Positions 22,200 through 33,101 of a DNA stretch of 64,000 nucleotides are shown here, one piece after another. The notes below the pieces were generated by a model. The model searched no databases, was not told where the DNA came from, and saw nothing but the letters and a program-made list of their open reading frames with translations. This DNA is from Mesostigma viride (Eukaryota; Streptophyta; Mesostigmatophyceae; Mesostigmatales; Mesostigmataceae): positions 3,603,231-3,667,230 of the forward strand of contig RPFO01000175.1 in assembly GCA_009746045.1 (NCBI GenBank), read 5' to 3'. How positions within the stretch are numbered: position 1 is the stretch's first letter; every line of letters starts with the position of its first letter. The position numbers were made by a program, and so were the translations under genes.

Positions 22200-22539
22200 C
22201 CGACATACTCTTTTGTTCTTTGATTAATTATCAAAATAATTACATCAAATGCAGACCATACAAAACCCTCTAAGGTAGGGAACTCAAGGGGGCCTCAAGG
22301 CCGTCAAAATCACCACGGTATCGACCCGCGCCCTTGTGATCACACATGAATAGTGATGTAATAAGTATCGAGAAAAAAACAACTATGCCACCAGACAAAA
22401 GGTGACCCATTTATTAGGACCAGTGACCCGCCGACGGGCCCAAGGCACCGTCCAACGTGGCTAGGGTATGGTCAGGACAAGCAAAAAAAACTACCACCAT
22501 GATATTCGTGAATGCTAGCAACACAGGGTGAGTTATGGC

Positions 22540-22551
22540 TGTATTCATAAA
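22540..22551 (-). promoter_or_regulatory. Copia-A1 3' UTR site complementary to primer position
   Basis: The sense-strand TTTATGAATACA here is perfectly complementary to the first 12 nt after the 5' LTR (27642-27653). It sits in the loop of a predicted stem formed by ACACAGGGT and ACCCTGTGT (about 22520-22575). Confidence 0.7.
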
Positions 22552-22577
22552 GCGCCCGAGCCGTAACCCTGTGTGGC

Positions 22578-24915
22578 TCACGGGTGTTGCATCGTCATGC
22601 GCTTGCGCAACACTGCGTACTGCGGGGCAGCCTCCCGCGCCTCCTTGGTGAGTGCATCCGCGGGATTGAGTTCATCCGCGATGTGCTGGAGACGCGTGAC
22701 GCAGGAGGCCGCCTCAGCGAGTACGAGGTAATCAACGTCCTGTGACCGCGCATAGGGATTGTCAAGGAAGGCCAAACAACTTTGTGAGTCAGTGTGCACC
22801 GTGCTAGTCCAGTGAAGAGTGAACCCACACGAGCCAAATACCCAACCCAGCAAGTACCGCAGCCACATGCCATGTGAGATAGCTGAAACAATGCCCCGGC
22901 ATTCAGCCGTGTTGGGGCTAGTGGCAATGCGGCTGTGCAAGCGCGAGTACCAATCTAACAACATGCCAGGCTGTCCCTCATTGCTAATAAAGAACAGTGC
23001 CCCCATGCGGGCCCGCACTTGGCTGACTGTGCGCGTCTCTAGATTAGCATCCGTCACTATCTCGAGGTGCACCGGCTGTGAGCAATCGAGCCCACGAAGC
23101 ACAATGCCGGGCGTCATGGCCAGCTGCCGCCGAACATGAATGGACCCTAGTCCTTCCAGCACATCATCGGGCAGGCGAGCGAGCACCGCCAAATCAGGTG
23201 CCACCGTGTCCGCCAACCACCCGAGCTTGCCCTTAACCGAGGGCCCATGGGTTGCCAACAGCGGGGACGGGAGGTCGGCCAGCAGGTCAACCACATAGTT
23301 GCGGCTATCCTGCATGTGCATGACCCATTCGCCAGAACGCGAATCCCGCTGCAACGTAGACTGCACGCCGCAAAACACCACGGGTTTACCCTCCTCTCCA
23401 TGCCCAGGGGAAACTTAGCCGCCACTGCAGCAAGAAACTGGGTAGCAAAGGTGCGAGGTGCCACCAGCTTGAAGTCATCGCCATGCCACACGAAGAGGGC
23501 TGGCTCGCCAGGGACGCCGGTGGGGACCACAAAGAAGTTAGGATCCGCGCGATGGTACGTGGCCCCTAAGCTCTGCAAGACCTCCTCCGCGGAAATGCGG
23601 AAGATGATGGGAGAGCTCTGCAGCCCCTCCACCCCTGTCAACAGCTCGATATACTCGCTGCCAATGGTGCCATCCTGCCAGACCACCGGGACCTTCACCA
23701 CGTAGCGGGTGCCTTGCCATGTTTGCTGCGCGACCCCAGCGTCGCTGTGGAGGAATGCCCGCTGAAAGTCACCGCACCACATCCCGTAGTCCTTGCCCGC
23801 GTTCCGCTTGCCCAAGTAGATGACCGTCAGTAGCCGATGCGAAACATGGTTGAGCCCAGGGGTATAAAGATCCTTGGCGTCCAGCGGGGAGGACCCCTTC
23901 GTCTCCGTGACCACGGGCCTTACCCGGAACACCACCGAAGAGTTGGTCTCGTCCGGCTTGTAGGTGAGCACGAACTTCAACCGCAACCGCGTGGCCCCGG
24001 CTGGCACACTCTCCAATCCTCGGTAGACCTCGCGCTCTCGCCACTGCTCCTTGGCTCGAATGAACGCGTCGCGCCACAAAGCAAACTTGAGAGGATCTTG
24101 ACAGTCCAGGACAAGTTGCTCCCACGTCACAGGGCTATCCGCCGCCAGTGAGTGTGAGTGGAGGCCGAAGCTGCGCGGGTGCCAATCCTGAGGCTGAATG
24201 ATGGACTGGACGAGCGGCGGTGTGGAAAACGCCGCCATCGGTAAGCGCCGCACGACGCCGGGCTGCCCGACCACCACCCCCAATGGAGCGTGGTACTCGC
24301 GAAGCGGGATGCTGCCCACCCCCGCGACTGACAGCAAGTCAGCGGACACTGAGAACCCCGGGTATGATACGAAAGGTTCGCCCAGCAAGGCCACATCCTC
24401 GTAGCCATCCACGACGTGAAACGGCGTGTCAATGCCCAACACCGGCAGCACCACCATCCCGGTAACTTGATATGCCGAAGTGCCTGCAAAGTCGGTCACC
24501 GATTTGTACGGCGACTCTAGCACTGGATACAGGGTGGCTGCCCGACGAGAGATAATAGACACGGATGCTTGCGTGTCCACAGCCACCAGCTGCCACGGTC
24601 TACACGTAGGAAACAAGGCTGACTTAACCGGCCTGACCCCCTGTGAGAGAGTTTTGACCTGAGCCACCCCTGATGCAGCTTTCGCTTTAAGCGCCTGAGC
24701 ACGCCACAAGGCCGTGACCGTTGAAGCCAGGTCCCTAGGTGGGCGAGGCGCATGGGCAGGACCCTGACCCTCCGGCGAGGCCACGCTAGGCGGGCCTCCC
24801 ACATTATCCGTGGCTAGCACAGGAGGTGAGTCACTACGTGCACTAGGTCCCGTCAAACCCACCCCATCCTCATCCCACCCATCCACGGGGTCATATTGGG
24901 GCCCAGGGGAGGGGG
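22578..24915 (-). pseudogene. Copia-A1 protease-RT-RNase H
   Basis: Main frame 24886-23147: protease motif VAVDTQASVSII near 24565-24600 (DTQ instead of DTG/DSG), then RT with DFQRAFLH (first catalytic Asp) and the active-site motif WHGDDFKLV in place of YVDD. A one-base loss near 23390 shifts to frame 23381-22578, which carries the copia RNase H: NAECRG-type TAECRGIVSA, DSQSCLAF, and the C-terminal ELNPADALTK. The protease frame overlaps the integrase frame by at least 34 nt in the -1 phase. Confidence 0.88.
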
Positions 24916-27634
24916 GGGTGTAGCTGTGTCTGCCCCTGGGAGCGACCCGTGGGGTACCACCTCAGATGCTACGACAGGCGCATTATCCTTCACTACCCAC
25001 CCCAGTGCCCTGTTGGCTGCCAGCTCACTCTCCATGCTATCCCCTTGCTTATAGCCTGCCACCGATGCCCATGGTACCCTATACACCCGATCATTCCACT
25101 CTATGTCTATGACCCGCAGCGGCCAGTCTAACTTTGTGATGGCCCCAGGCCCCTGCATGGTGCCCCGTTTGCCGCTGGGCGAGCTCTCCTTGTGGAACAT
25201 GACCAACTGCCCGACCTCAAAAGCGCTAGACAAATCAGGCAGCGTGGCATCCTTGAGCCGCAGCTTGGCGGCGGTATCCTGTAGATGCTGTTGGTATGCC
25301 TCTACTACCTCGGGTGAGTAGGTGCCCGCTGACAGCCCCCGAGGCGTGACTAGCCCAAAGCCCTTGACATCAAGCACGTGCCTATGGTTGCACACATGCA
25401 TGAGCTCCTTGCACCACGCCGTCTTGACCGCGTAGGATTTGCCATGTGGGTTATCCTGTCGCTTGGCTGCCACAGTCTTGACATAGCTTACAGTGCGATC
25501 TATCATGCCCATATTGCCGTGATCCTCACGCCCCACGATGACCACGGCCTCCATCCCCGGCAAACCTTGCACACAGCGGAACTGCTGGTCTAGCATGAGC
25601 TCCACTACGGGATGAAAGAAAGCCAGGCTGATCTTGATAGCCCTGTGCAGGTCAGCCTCAAACATGTGAGGCAGCGGCTCAATGTAGGTGGCCTTGCTGA
25701 ACCTATCCTTGACTATGAAATAGGTGTCCCCCCCTTCCATGTGCATGACATCCCCCACAAGGTACCCTCGCTCCAAGGGTGGAGTCTTGGCATGCCGCCT
25801 ACGCGACTTCTTCCTGATCTTGATGCAGGCAGGACACTGAGCACGCACATTCTTCAGCTCGTTGTATAAAGGTGCCCCCAACATGTGTGCCCCCTCTACC
25901 TCGGCTTGGGCCTCATGCCCGTATGCACGGTGCATCTGGTATGCTAACAGTTTCAGGGTGACAGCCTGAGGTGCAGTGGCATTGTCAGGATTCTCAACAG
26001 GTGGGGTGACTACTGGGGTAGTGACATTGGCTAACTGGGCAGCTTCAGAGGCTGCACGAAAGGCCGCCCGTGTGAGCACCTTGCCAATGTGAAGATCCAC
26101 ACTAGGGTGGTGTGTACCGAGAACATCTGCCCGCCCAGCATTCTCTTGCACTGTCACAACATTCCTCATAGGCCCAACCGCCCCAGTATCTAGCTGGGGT
26201 GCTGCAGTAGTGCTTGGTCGCTCGGCGTTGTACACACCCGACCTAGAAGACACCACATTGCTTAGGTCACGCATTGTAGACCCGTGCTCAGGAAGCACGT
26301 GATCCTGGCGCGACAGAGCCAGAGCAGCATCAACGGATTGCGTGAGCACATCACGGAATGAGACAGAGGATGCAGTCACGTTGCTTTTAGGAACGACGTC
26401 AGGCTCTACGACGGCCCGGTTCAGCGTGACGCATTGAGCAAAAGAAGGGGTATCGAGCGTGCTCTCACCTGACTTTCGTGCTGCCCGTCGCTCTGCCCAC
26501 TCCTCGCGTGTGCCGTGGACGACGATGCGCTTGGCCTTGCACGCCTCCACGCTGTGACCACGCAGAACGTCGTGGCACTTGCGGCAAAGGTTGTCCTCGA
26601 GCTCCAGGTCCGGGCGAACTCGGCAGTCATCCCGGACATGGCGACGTCCGAAGCAGCGCTCACAGCGTTGCTTGCGGTCAGTAGACGCCCCCTGCTGCCG
26701 CTTGGCCGGGGGATGATCACCCTGCTTGGCGTCGCCACCATGCCCGCGCTTGCGCCCTCGCTGGCCCCCGTTGTTGCCGTGGCCGACGACCTTTTTCAGG
26801 ATGGCCGTAAGCTCCGACCGCGTAATTGGAGCCTCTGCGCCTGAAGAAGAAGACGCGCCGGCATCCACCTTGCGCAGGGATGGCAGAGCAGCCGAGGCAG
26901 CCGGCTTGGACTGCGCACTCTTGAAGCATGAATCAAATACAGCATGCCCTCGTCGAAACTGACGGCACTCTTCTTTTTGAGTTCCGTCGCTATGGTCAGA
27001 TGCACATCCGACGACAGGTCGCATTTCTTGAGAAATCGATTGCACAGGAAAATGGGCTTGAGAGTATCTAGCAGCTTGTGCTTGTGCACGAAGACCTGGA
27101 AATCACGTGCAGCCCCGGGCAAATTTGCCTTATTAACTGCATAGCCCTCGAAGTCGTTGAAGGCTTGCTCGTCGGCCTCTTCCTTAGACCGCGACAAGTG
27201 GGCATCTAGACCGTTGTAAAAAACTTCCCAGGTTTGTTTGTTGTCGTCCGCAATGCGAACTAGATTGGCAATGTTTGGGTGCTTTGTTGTACTGCAGAAT
27301 ACTGCACGGAACTTGCCAATCAGCTCCGAATCTTTGTCTGCGCGTCCATCGCGCAGACGCTTGAGAGCAGCTAGAAAATCTGCTGCGTCGTCCGCCGTAT
27401 AGTCGGCCGGTAGATCTGCGGGCACCTCCGTTTGCTTGAGAGGGCCGCGATTTAGTGCATCGTCAGCAGCCAGCATGAGATGCTTGAACTGCTTGGCCAG
27501 TTCGGTTGCGCCACGAGGGTTTGCATCAACCTCGTGGCCTCGTCCGCACTAAAGCGTGGCAGGACGGACCCTGCGGCCTCGCCACTTGGCGTATCTGTGT
27601 GTTCGCCCGTGCGGCTCCGTGTACCGGAAGCCAT
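24853..27634 (-). pseudogene. Copia-A1 gag-integrase, frameshifted
   Basis: Aligns throughout with the intact 927-residue frame of Copia-A2. One-base deletions near 27500 and 26935 split it into frames 27634-27452, 27476-26796 and 27045-24853. Start is an ATG (MASGTRSRTG). It contains two CCHC-type knuckles and an HHCC integrase zinc finger (see Copia-A2). It ends in the overlap with the protease frame. Confidence 0.88.
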
Positions 27635-27641
27635 CGGGATT

Positions 27642-27653
27642 TTTATGAATACA
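27642..27653 (-). promoter_or_regulatory. Copia-A1 primer-binding position
   Basis: The sense strand is TGTATTCATAAA, starting at the first base after the LTR. It has no TGG start, so a tRNA 3' end cannot pair in the usual way. Complementary to 22540-22551. Confidence 0.65.
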
Positions 27654-27998
27654 AGTTAAAGCCCGACCGGCTCAGCTATGGCGGTCGGTCACGTTGAGCT
27701 TGGGATAAGGTGAACACAGAGAACTACCGTCGGAGCTGGCCCACCACTGGTTTATGTCTTAGCCAGCAAACCCTATCCGGTTAGCCGTAACCGTGGGACA
27801 AGCTAGCCGTCCGTACTGACCCGGATAAGGCCCCGGACTGGGGCCTAGGTGGCGCCGGCCCTAGGCGCCGCCCTTAGACCGGTCGCCCGCGTCGGACCGC
27901 CGGATTATAGCCGGCGGCTTAGCGGACGCTAGCGGGAGGCGTGCGGACGGACATGGGGAACTTAGAGCCAGATCCTAGGGCTCTAGAGTTACTCAACT
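27654..27998 (-). repeat. Copia-A1 5' LTR
   Basis: Effectively identical to 21855-22199. The gag ATG lies only 19 nt downstream, leaving almost no leader. Confidence 0.93.
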
Positions 27999-28003
27999 GT
28001 TGC

Positions 28004-28194
28004 GACTGTTGCTGCATCTGCGCTTGCATCTGCGCGAACAGCGCCACCATACTCAGCGGCGCTTCTTGGTCGCGACTCTCACCCACTGCGGGTACGGCGG
28101 GAGGAATCCCGCCATTCGACCCCGGAGCGGACGTGTCGGCATCTGCTCTATGTGCATCCGCCATGGCTCGAGTCTGCGCTCGCGTCAGTGGCAT
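28004..28194 (-). CDS. Gypsy-G Gag, N-terminal part
   Basis: Starts at an ATG (28192-28194) with MPLTRAQTRAMADAHRAD and runs 64 residues into the GTTGC target site of Copia-A1. The break falls in a run of Gln codons, and the reading phase matches the C-terminal part after excision (6149 bp). Confidence 0.8.
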
Positions 28195-28406
28195 GCACCA
28201 GCTGACCGATGGGCAAAACAAGAACCAACAAGCCTAGGTTTCGCTGAGAAGAAGCAACAACCAAAGGCTTTGAAATCTGTCTCAAGACACTTCCTTTACA
28301 AACTGTCAGCCAGGCCGTTCCCTGTACTGCTGATGGTTGATAAACACTAAAGCCAACGTCTTGGCTTCGAACAGAAGGAAGCAGACTACCGGGTAGTCTC
28401 TTCGAG
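28195..28406 (-). other. Gypsy-G leader
   Basis: About 210 nt between 5' LTR and gag. The first 14 nt are the self-primer site. No upstream ORF of note. Confidence 0.6.
28393..28406 (-). promoter_or_regulatory. Gypsy-G self-primer binding site
   Basis: On the sense strand CTCGAAGAGACTAC begins at the first base after the LTR. Its perfect 14-nt complement GTAGTCTCTTCGAG lies inside the 5' LTR at 28713-28700. No TGG start, so tRNA priming is unlikely. Confidence 0.72.
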
Positions 28407-29569
28407 TAACGAAAGGAGGGCTCTCAGCCGAGGACAAGGAACTGTCCCTCGTGCCTGATGACCACCTTATTGCCTCCCCTGCTACAGAATAATGCTTTCA
28501 CAACACACACTTTGCACAGTCTGATGATGAAGCCGCACATGCGGAATTTATTGAGAAAGTTAATACAATTACAACACGTTGATAGTCTCAATATCGATGC
28601 ACTCCATGCTCACGAGCCCGCAGTTAGGCAGCGCTCCATGACATGCTACCGGCCTTGCTCCCAAGGAAAGGGAGAAACACGAAGGCCACTAACGAGAGAC
28701 TCGAAGAGACTACACGCTACGTGAGAGTCCTCTTCGACTATGAACCAAACCATTCGTCATGCCACACGCATGACACACGCCACACTTGTCAGTCCAGCCA
28801 GGAATGCCAAAACTATCTTGCTGCCTGAACCATGCAAACAGAAACCGCATTCCAGTTGCCGTCCTGGCTTACTACCACACATGCCAACAAAAACAGGAAG
28901 GCATCCCGACAAATCTAAATTGCTACCCTGTTGCCGATCTCATCTCCTAGAGGCTCCGGCATTTCTGTCCCTGGGAATGTCCGGCATTTAGTCACGACCA
29001 CCAAGGTCGAAGCATAATATCCTTCAAACAATCTGCACGCTCACACCTTGCGTGTGAGTGGCCCAGCAAACATTGCTTCTAATCTTTCCTTTCTAGAAGA
29101 AATCCCTTTTTAGGGCTGCCAGCGATTTCGCATTCATTCCAGCGATCTGGCTCCGCACCGCAAATCGTCCTTTTCCATTTTCTGTCCAGTCCTCATAACG
29201 TTGACCCGCTATTCTACACCACAAAGACACCTGGCCAGTCAATAGCCTCGGCGCTGTTGAAGTCCAGCAGTCCAGCAGTCCAGCTCCAGCTCCAGCTCCA
29301 GCTCCAGCTGTCCACTAACTCGCGTATGATCCTCTCGACGCTGCGCACTTGTGCTGCCGTCCGCTCAAGTACGTCTGTGCTGCGCGCCCAGCCGTGCCTG
29401 GCCCGGCGCGCGCGCACGTGCACTTTCGTCCGCTCTTATGCTGTAAGTGCTAGTGTCCCCCCCCCGGTCACTAGCCTTTGTCGAAAATGCGCAGAAAACA
29501 AATTCCTTGCGCACGTCACCGGTCTTGTGCATAGTGGGCGCCCGGATGACACAGCTCGCGTCCGTGACA
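28407..29569 (-). repeat. Gypsy-G 5' LTR (1163 bp)
   Basis: Direct repeat of the left LTR. It lacks repeat Y, which is present only in the internal 3' end. It is separated from Copia-B1 by 26 bp. Confidence 0.92.
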
Positions 29570-29595
29570 AGCCACCATACCTGGGTTCTAGGTTC

Positions 29596-30291
29596 AGTTA
29601 ACGCCAAGCGCATTGGCATGATCCTGATTCGGCATATCTCTGCGATTCCAGCGGCACCGGAACGAGTTCATTCCGACAAGTATCAAGAAAGTTATGGCGT
29701 TCCGACTTCCCGGTCGCGCGCGAGCGCGAGCCGGCTGTTCTTCTAAGTCGGACGTGAATATTTGCCGACGGCATATGGGGTCGACAGTAATTCCTGGGCT
29801 GACAGGAATTAGGTGCTGTACCTACGACGGTATTGGATTAATACGTCGTACGCAGGAAATAGGAACCTTAACCTGTGGTCTGTTGGTACCGCAGGCTTAG
29901 TCCTGGACTTCTAGGTGCAGATGCAATAGTCACTGTGGACTGTGCTCTGTGGTCACTGTGCCTGTATGGCAGACCTACTGTATAGGATCTGGGCGCTGTA
30001 CAGGTAGTGAATACTGTACCGGGGGTGTTATTACTGAGCAGGCCTCCTAGGCTGCTCAGGACTAGCAAGCACAGTGCACAAGTATATAAAGAATAGGCCA
30101 GTGCCAATTGGGCATCTCTTGCGAGCCCGCCTCATGTGTGTTGCCTTGACTTGGCAAACTCGTGTACAAGCCTCAAGTGTGTGAGCGCTGTAACATTATC
30201 CAATTTTAACAAAGCTCCGTTTCCAACCATATTCACACATTGCTGCATTGCAACCATATCCTTCACATTGCGTTTGCTAAGAACGTTAACT
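29596..30291 (+). repeat. Copia-B1 5' LTR (696 bp)
   Basis: The uninterrupted copy, with CCTCCTAGGCTGCT at 30044-30057 where the 3' LTR is split. Confidence 0.93.
30083..30090 (+). promoter_or_regulatory. Copia-B1 LTR TATA box
   Basis: TATATAAA inside GCACAAGTATATAAAGAA, followed by CCAATTGGG. The same box is in the Copia-B2 5' LTR (52279-52286, minus) and in the 3' LTR tail (54365). Transcription would start near 30115. Confidence 0.7.
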
Positions 30292-30301
30292 CAAATTACA
30301 A
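30292..30301 (+). promoter_or_regulatory. Copia-B1 primer-binding position
   Basis: CAAATTACAA begins on the first base after the LTR and is perfectly complementary to TTGTAATTTG at 43899-43908 in the 3' UTR. There is no TGG start. Confidence 0.65.
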
Positions 30302-30384
30302 ACAGTCTCAACGGAACGGCCAGGAGGGTCGTTGCTGGTTGCGGCGTGCAGCGTTGACGACGCGAGAAGCTCGTCCGGTGGTGA

Positions 30385-31305
30385 ATGGTGCAGGAAGAAC
30401 AACGGCAGCAGAATTTCCGGGTTCGGCAGTCTGCTGGGGGTTCAATTTCGCCTGAATTGCGTCGTGTCGTTCGAGATTTATCTTTATTGCTTGCAGATCG
30501 TCCGCCTGTTAATCGCAGCTTCGTGCAATTCGTCGACGACCAGGTCGAAGATTGGGAGCGAATTCTGCGGCACGTCCAAACCATCGTCATTCCGGAGCAC
30601 CGGAGCATCGACGACCTCGAGCAAGAGCTTCACAGTTTGGTCGGCATCCAGACGGTGATTACAGCAGTAGCTGAGCGGGTGCGTGCGGAGTTGGCGGCTA
30701 GGCGAGGAGAGGCTGCGGAGGCAGCTGGTGCAGTGCGACACGAGTTCGTGCCGGCAGCAGCGGGTGCGGGTGTACCACGTACTTTCGCAGGCGTAATCGG
30801 CGATGAGAGTGTTGCAGCGGGACCAGTTCGACGTGAACGACGCGGAGCGGAGCACTACAGGCGGCTTGCAGAGGTCGGGGCGACAGCGGAAGCCATCACC
30901 GGAGGACAGCGTGCGGCACGAGTCGGCAGGTTTCCGGAGCGAGCAAGGGTTCCTTTTCAGGAACTGCCCCAACCCCTTCGCGTTCGTGTGACGCGTTGGG
31001 AAGAGTTTGTTCCTCTTGGTTACGATAGTGACCTTGAGGTGGGAGCAGTGGGCGTCGCTGGGCTAGGCGACGAGGCACTTGGCGACCACGAGGTGCCAAG
31101 ATACAATCCGCGGGGTGCCAACGACGGGTTGTCACCTGTCTATTATACTAACGGTGACGATTCTGTCATCGCGGGCCGACAGCGGGTCAACGACGGCGCA
31201 GCAGGTAGCAGGGTACCAGAGCTGATTGTGGTGAGCGACAGCGACAGCGACAGCGACAAGGAGAACCAGGACGCGCCTGCGGGCGACCGTGGTGGTCTTG
31301 CCTGA
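30385..31305 (+). CDS. Copia-B1 ORF0 (306 aa), unknown, upstream of gag
   Basis: Starts at an ATG (MVQEEQRQQ). No enzymatic motif. Residues about 20-110 are charged and helical, with heptad-like hydrophobics (FVDDQVEDWERIL, DDLEQELHSLVGIQTV), suggesting a coiled coil. The middle is Arg/Glu/Gly rich. The tail reads PELIVVSDSDSDSDKENQ, a textbook hydrophobic-plus-acidic SUMO-interacting motif with CK2-type serines. It is followed 104 nt later by gag. The same ORF, frameshifted, lies in Copia-B2, where the SIM-like tail is kept. Copia elements do not normally carry a gene here; its role is unknown. Confidence 0.75.
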   Translation: MVQEEQRQQNFRVRQSAGGSISPELRRVVRDLSLLLADRPPVNRSFVQFVDDQVEDWERILRHVQTIVIPEHRSIDDLEQELHSLVGIQTVITAVAERVRAELAARRGEAAEAAGAVRHEFVPAAAGAGVPRTFAGVIGDESVAAGPVRRERRGAEHYRRLAEVGATAEAITGGQRAARVGRFPERARVPFQELPQPLRVRVTRWEEFVPLGYDSDLEVGAVGVAGLGDEALGDHEVPRYNPRGANDGLSPVYYTNGDDSVIAGRQRVNDGAAGSRVPELIVVSDSDSDSDKENQDAPAGDRGGLA

Positions 31306-31408
31306 GTGGTAACACTTGGCATTTTTCCTTTCTTGTTCAGTAGCTTATATTGCTTTAATTGCTGCTTGGCCACTTGGCTGGCTGTAGCAGATCTGAACAG
31401 AGGCCATC

Positions 31409-32570
31409 ATGAGTGAGGGTGCTATTGACCAACGGGGGCGCGGTATGGGCTACGAGCGGCGCGGCGCTGGGATGGATGGACGAGATGGACGTGATGGACG
31501 CGATGGACGCGATGGGCGCGGTGACGGCCAGGCGCTGGGAGACCAGGCTGCGATGGCAGATGATCAGAGCCAAGGATCGCAGGGCGGTCAGAACGCGCCA
31601 GCTGCAGATCAAGCGGCACCGAGGCGGCCGACCGTGGCTGAGGGGTACGCGGTGCTAGGCCAGTTTCAGTCCATCAAGGACAATTGGCAGCCCCGGGACG
31701 CTGAGAGGATGTTAGAGGACATGAACTTGTACACGGACATCTACACCGGTGACAAGCTTCGCATCCTGGCGTCTAGTGCCTACATAAGGCAGTCGGCGAG
31801 GCGGCTGTTCAAGTTTGTTCGGGAGCGACACACGGCGGGAGACACCTGGGCGGCGTTTATGACGCGACTCAGGGTGTTCCTGAGTGACAAGAGGACCATA
31901 GATGGGTCCCACCTGAAGCAAGAATACCTGGACTACAAGCCCATCAAGGGGCAGCTAGTGGTCCACGCCTTTGAAGACTTCGTCAAGCTGAGGGAGGACG
32001 CCATGGCCAAGGGATTCTTCGTGGCAGATCGGATGGCCATGGGCGACTTTCTCAAGTCGCTGCAGCTGGATCCGGTCACCATGGATAATGTGACCATCCA
32101 CATGCGACAGGTCCATGGCTGGGCAGCCATGACGGACCAGTTGTATGAGTGTTTCAGCGGCAAGTACGTAGGTGGTAAGCGCCCTCGTCAAGGAGACGAG
32201 GAGGCCACTGAACCTGCGGTTAAGTCCATGAGGGGATCGGGCCACGGGGGCCCAGCGCCCTCGAGAGGGCCTGAGACCTCTTCAAGGGGTCGAGGAAGGT
32301 CCAGGAGGGGGCGTCGGTGACAGAAGGGCTGGACGGGGGACACCGCCGAAGTCGGGGCATCCACAGTCCCAGTTTGACTTCAAGAGGGTGGGTGGTCCTC
32401 CCAAGGCTGGGCCCAGCAGTGGGACCTCACGGGACATCAGTCAGGTGGAATGTTATTTCTGCCAAGGGAAGGGTCACTTCAGGAATGAGTGTCCCTCGTA
32501 CCTGAGGCAGGAAGGTCAGAGCAAGCCAGCTCAGGGTGGCAGCAAGGACAAGGCTGGTCCATCCCAGGAT
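31409..32570 (+). pseudogene. Copia-B1 gag, frameshifted, cut by TRG
   Basis: ATG at 31409. The N-terminus has MDGRDGRDGRDGR repeats from a GATGGACGx duplication; a Gln/Ala linker and a helical capsid-like domain follow (YAVLGQFQSIKDNW ... ECFSGKYVGG), then an RG-rich tail. A 4-nt insertion near 32312 (GCGTCGGTGAC against GCGTGAC in Copia-B2) stops the frame at 32320. The zinc knuckle CYFCQGKGHFRNEC follows at about 32448-32492 in the shifted frame. TRG then interrupts at AAGGG (32571). The last codons resume at 35324 and end at an in-frame UGA (35346-35348). Confidence 0.85.
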
Positions 32571-32575
32571 AAGGG

Positions 32576-33101
32576 TGTTTAAAATACATGAATGAGTTGA
32601 ATGTCGTTTATTGATGAATTTATTACGAGAGACATGGCATGAGAGACGATACTTTAGGTATGGCCCACATCGTATTTTTATAGGCAGAAAAGAGGTACTG
32701 CCAGATGGCAGTCAACCAAAGAACCATCGCCAGATTCTAGAATATTGTTTGTATGATTGCCAGATGTCATCTGTAAAATCAACCCTGATATAATGCATGG
32801 AATCTCATCCAGTAAAGTGACACCTGTCCATGGAATAAAGAATCAAGAATCACTGTCCATGTAACGTAGTGACATAGTTGCTGTCATACTAGTTGAGAAC
32901 CGTACACTATAACAAAAAACACACACAACATAGATTAATATCTTGCTAAGTACTGATTCAAAAAAGTCAGTAAAAATATCAGCACGTAGCTAATAAAACA
33001 CACTCCAAGAAATCACAAACAACACACAAAAGACCCACCTGCCCAGAATAGAAATAATTCAGGCATGTGGCCACTGGGAATAATTAATTAATTCCCAAAC
33101 A
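32576..33101 (-). repeat. TRG 3' LTR (526 bp)
   Basis: Nearly identical to 34793-35318 (few substitutions). AT-rich relative to its surroundings. Confidence 0.94.

Larger units (their letters stand above)
21855..27998 (-). mobile_element. Copia-A1: copia-like element, nearly full length, frameshifted
   Basis: 345-bp LTRs (21855-22199, 27654-27998) and a 5-bp duplication GTTGC (21850-21854, 27999-28003). On the sense strand the LTR begins AGTTGAGTAACTC and ends GGGCTTTAACT. The coding order is gag, integrase, protease, RT, RNase H. Three one-base deletions relative to Copia-A2 or to the expected frame make it non-functional. Confidence 0.93.
15829..29569 (-). mobile_element. Gypsy-G: gypsy-like element without RT, split by Copia-A1
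   Basis: LTRs at 15829-16982 and 28407-29569 enclose minus-strand gag and pol. GCCAC(C) occurs just outside both ends (15823-15828 and 29571-29576, one base offset on the right), a probable target duplication. Subtracting Copia-A1 leaves about 7.6 kb. Pol has protease, integrase and PHD finger in one open frame but no RT or RNase H, so reverse transcription would have to be supplied in trans. The primer site is self-complementary to the LTR. Confidence 0.88.
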
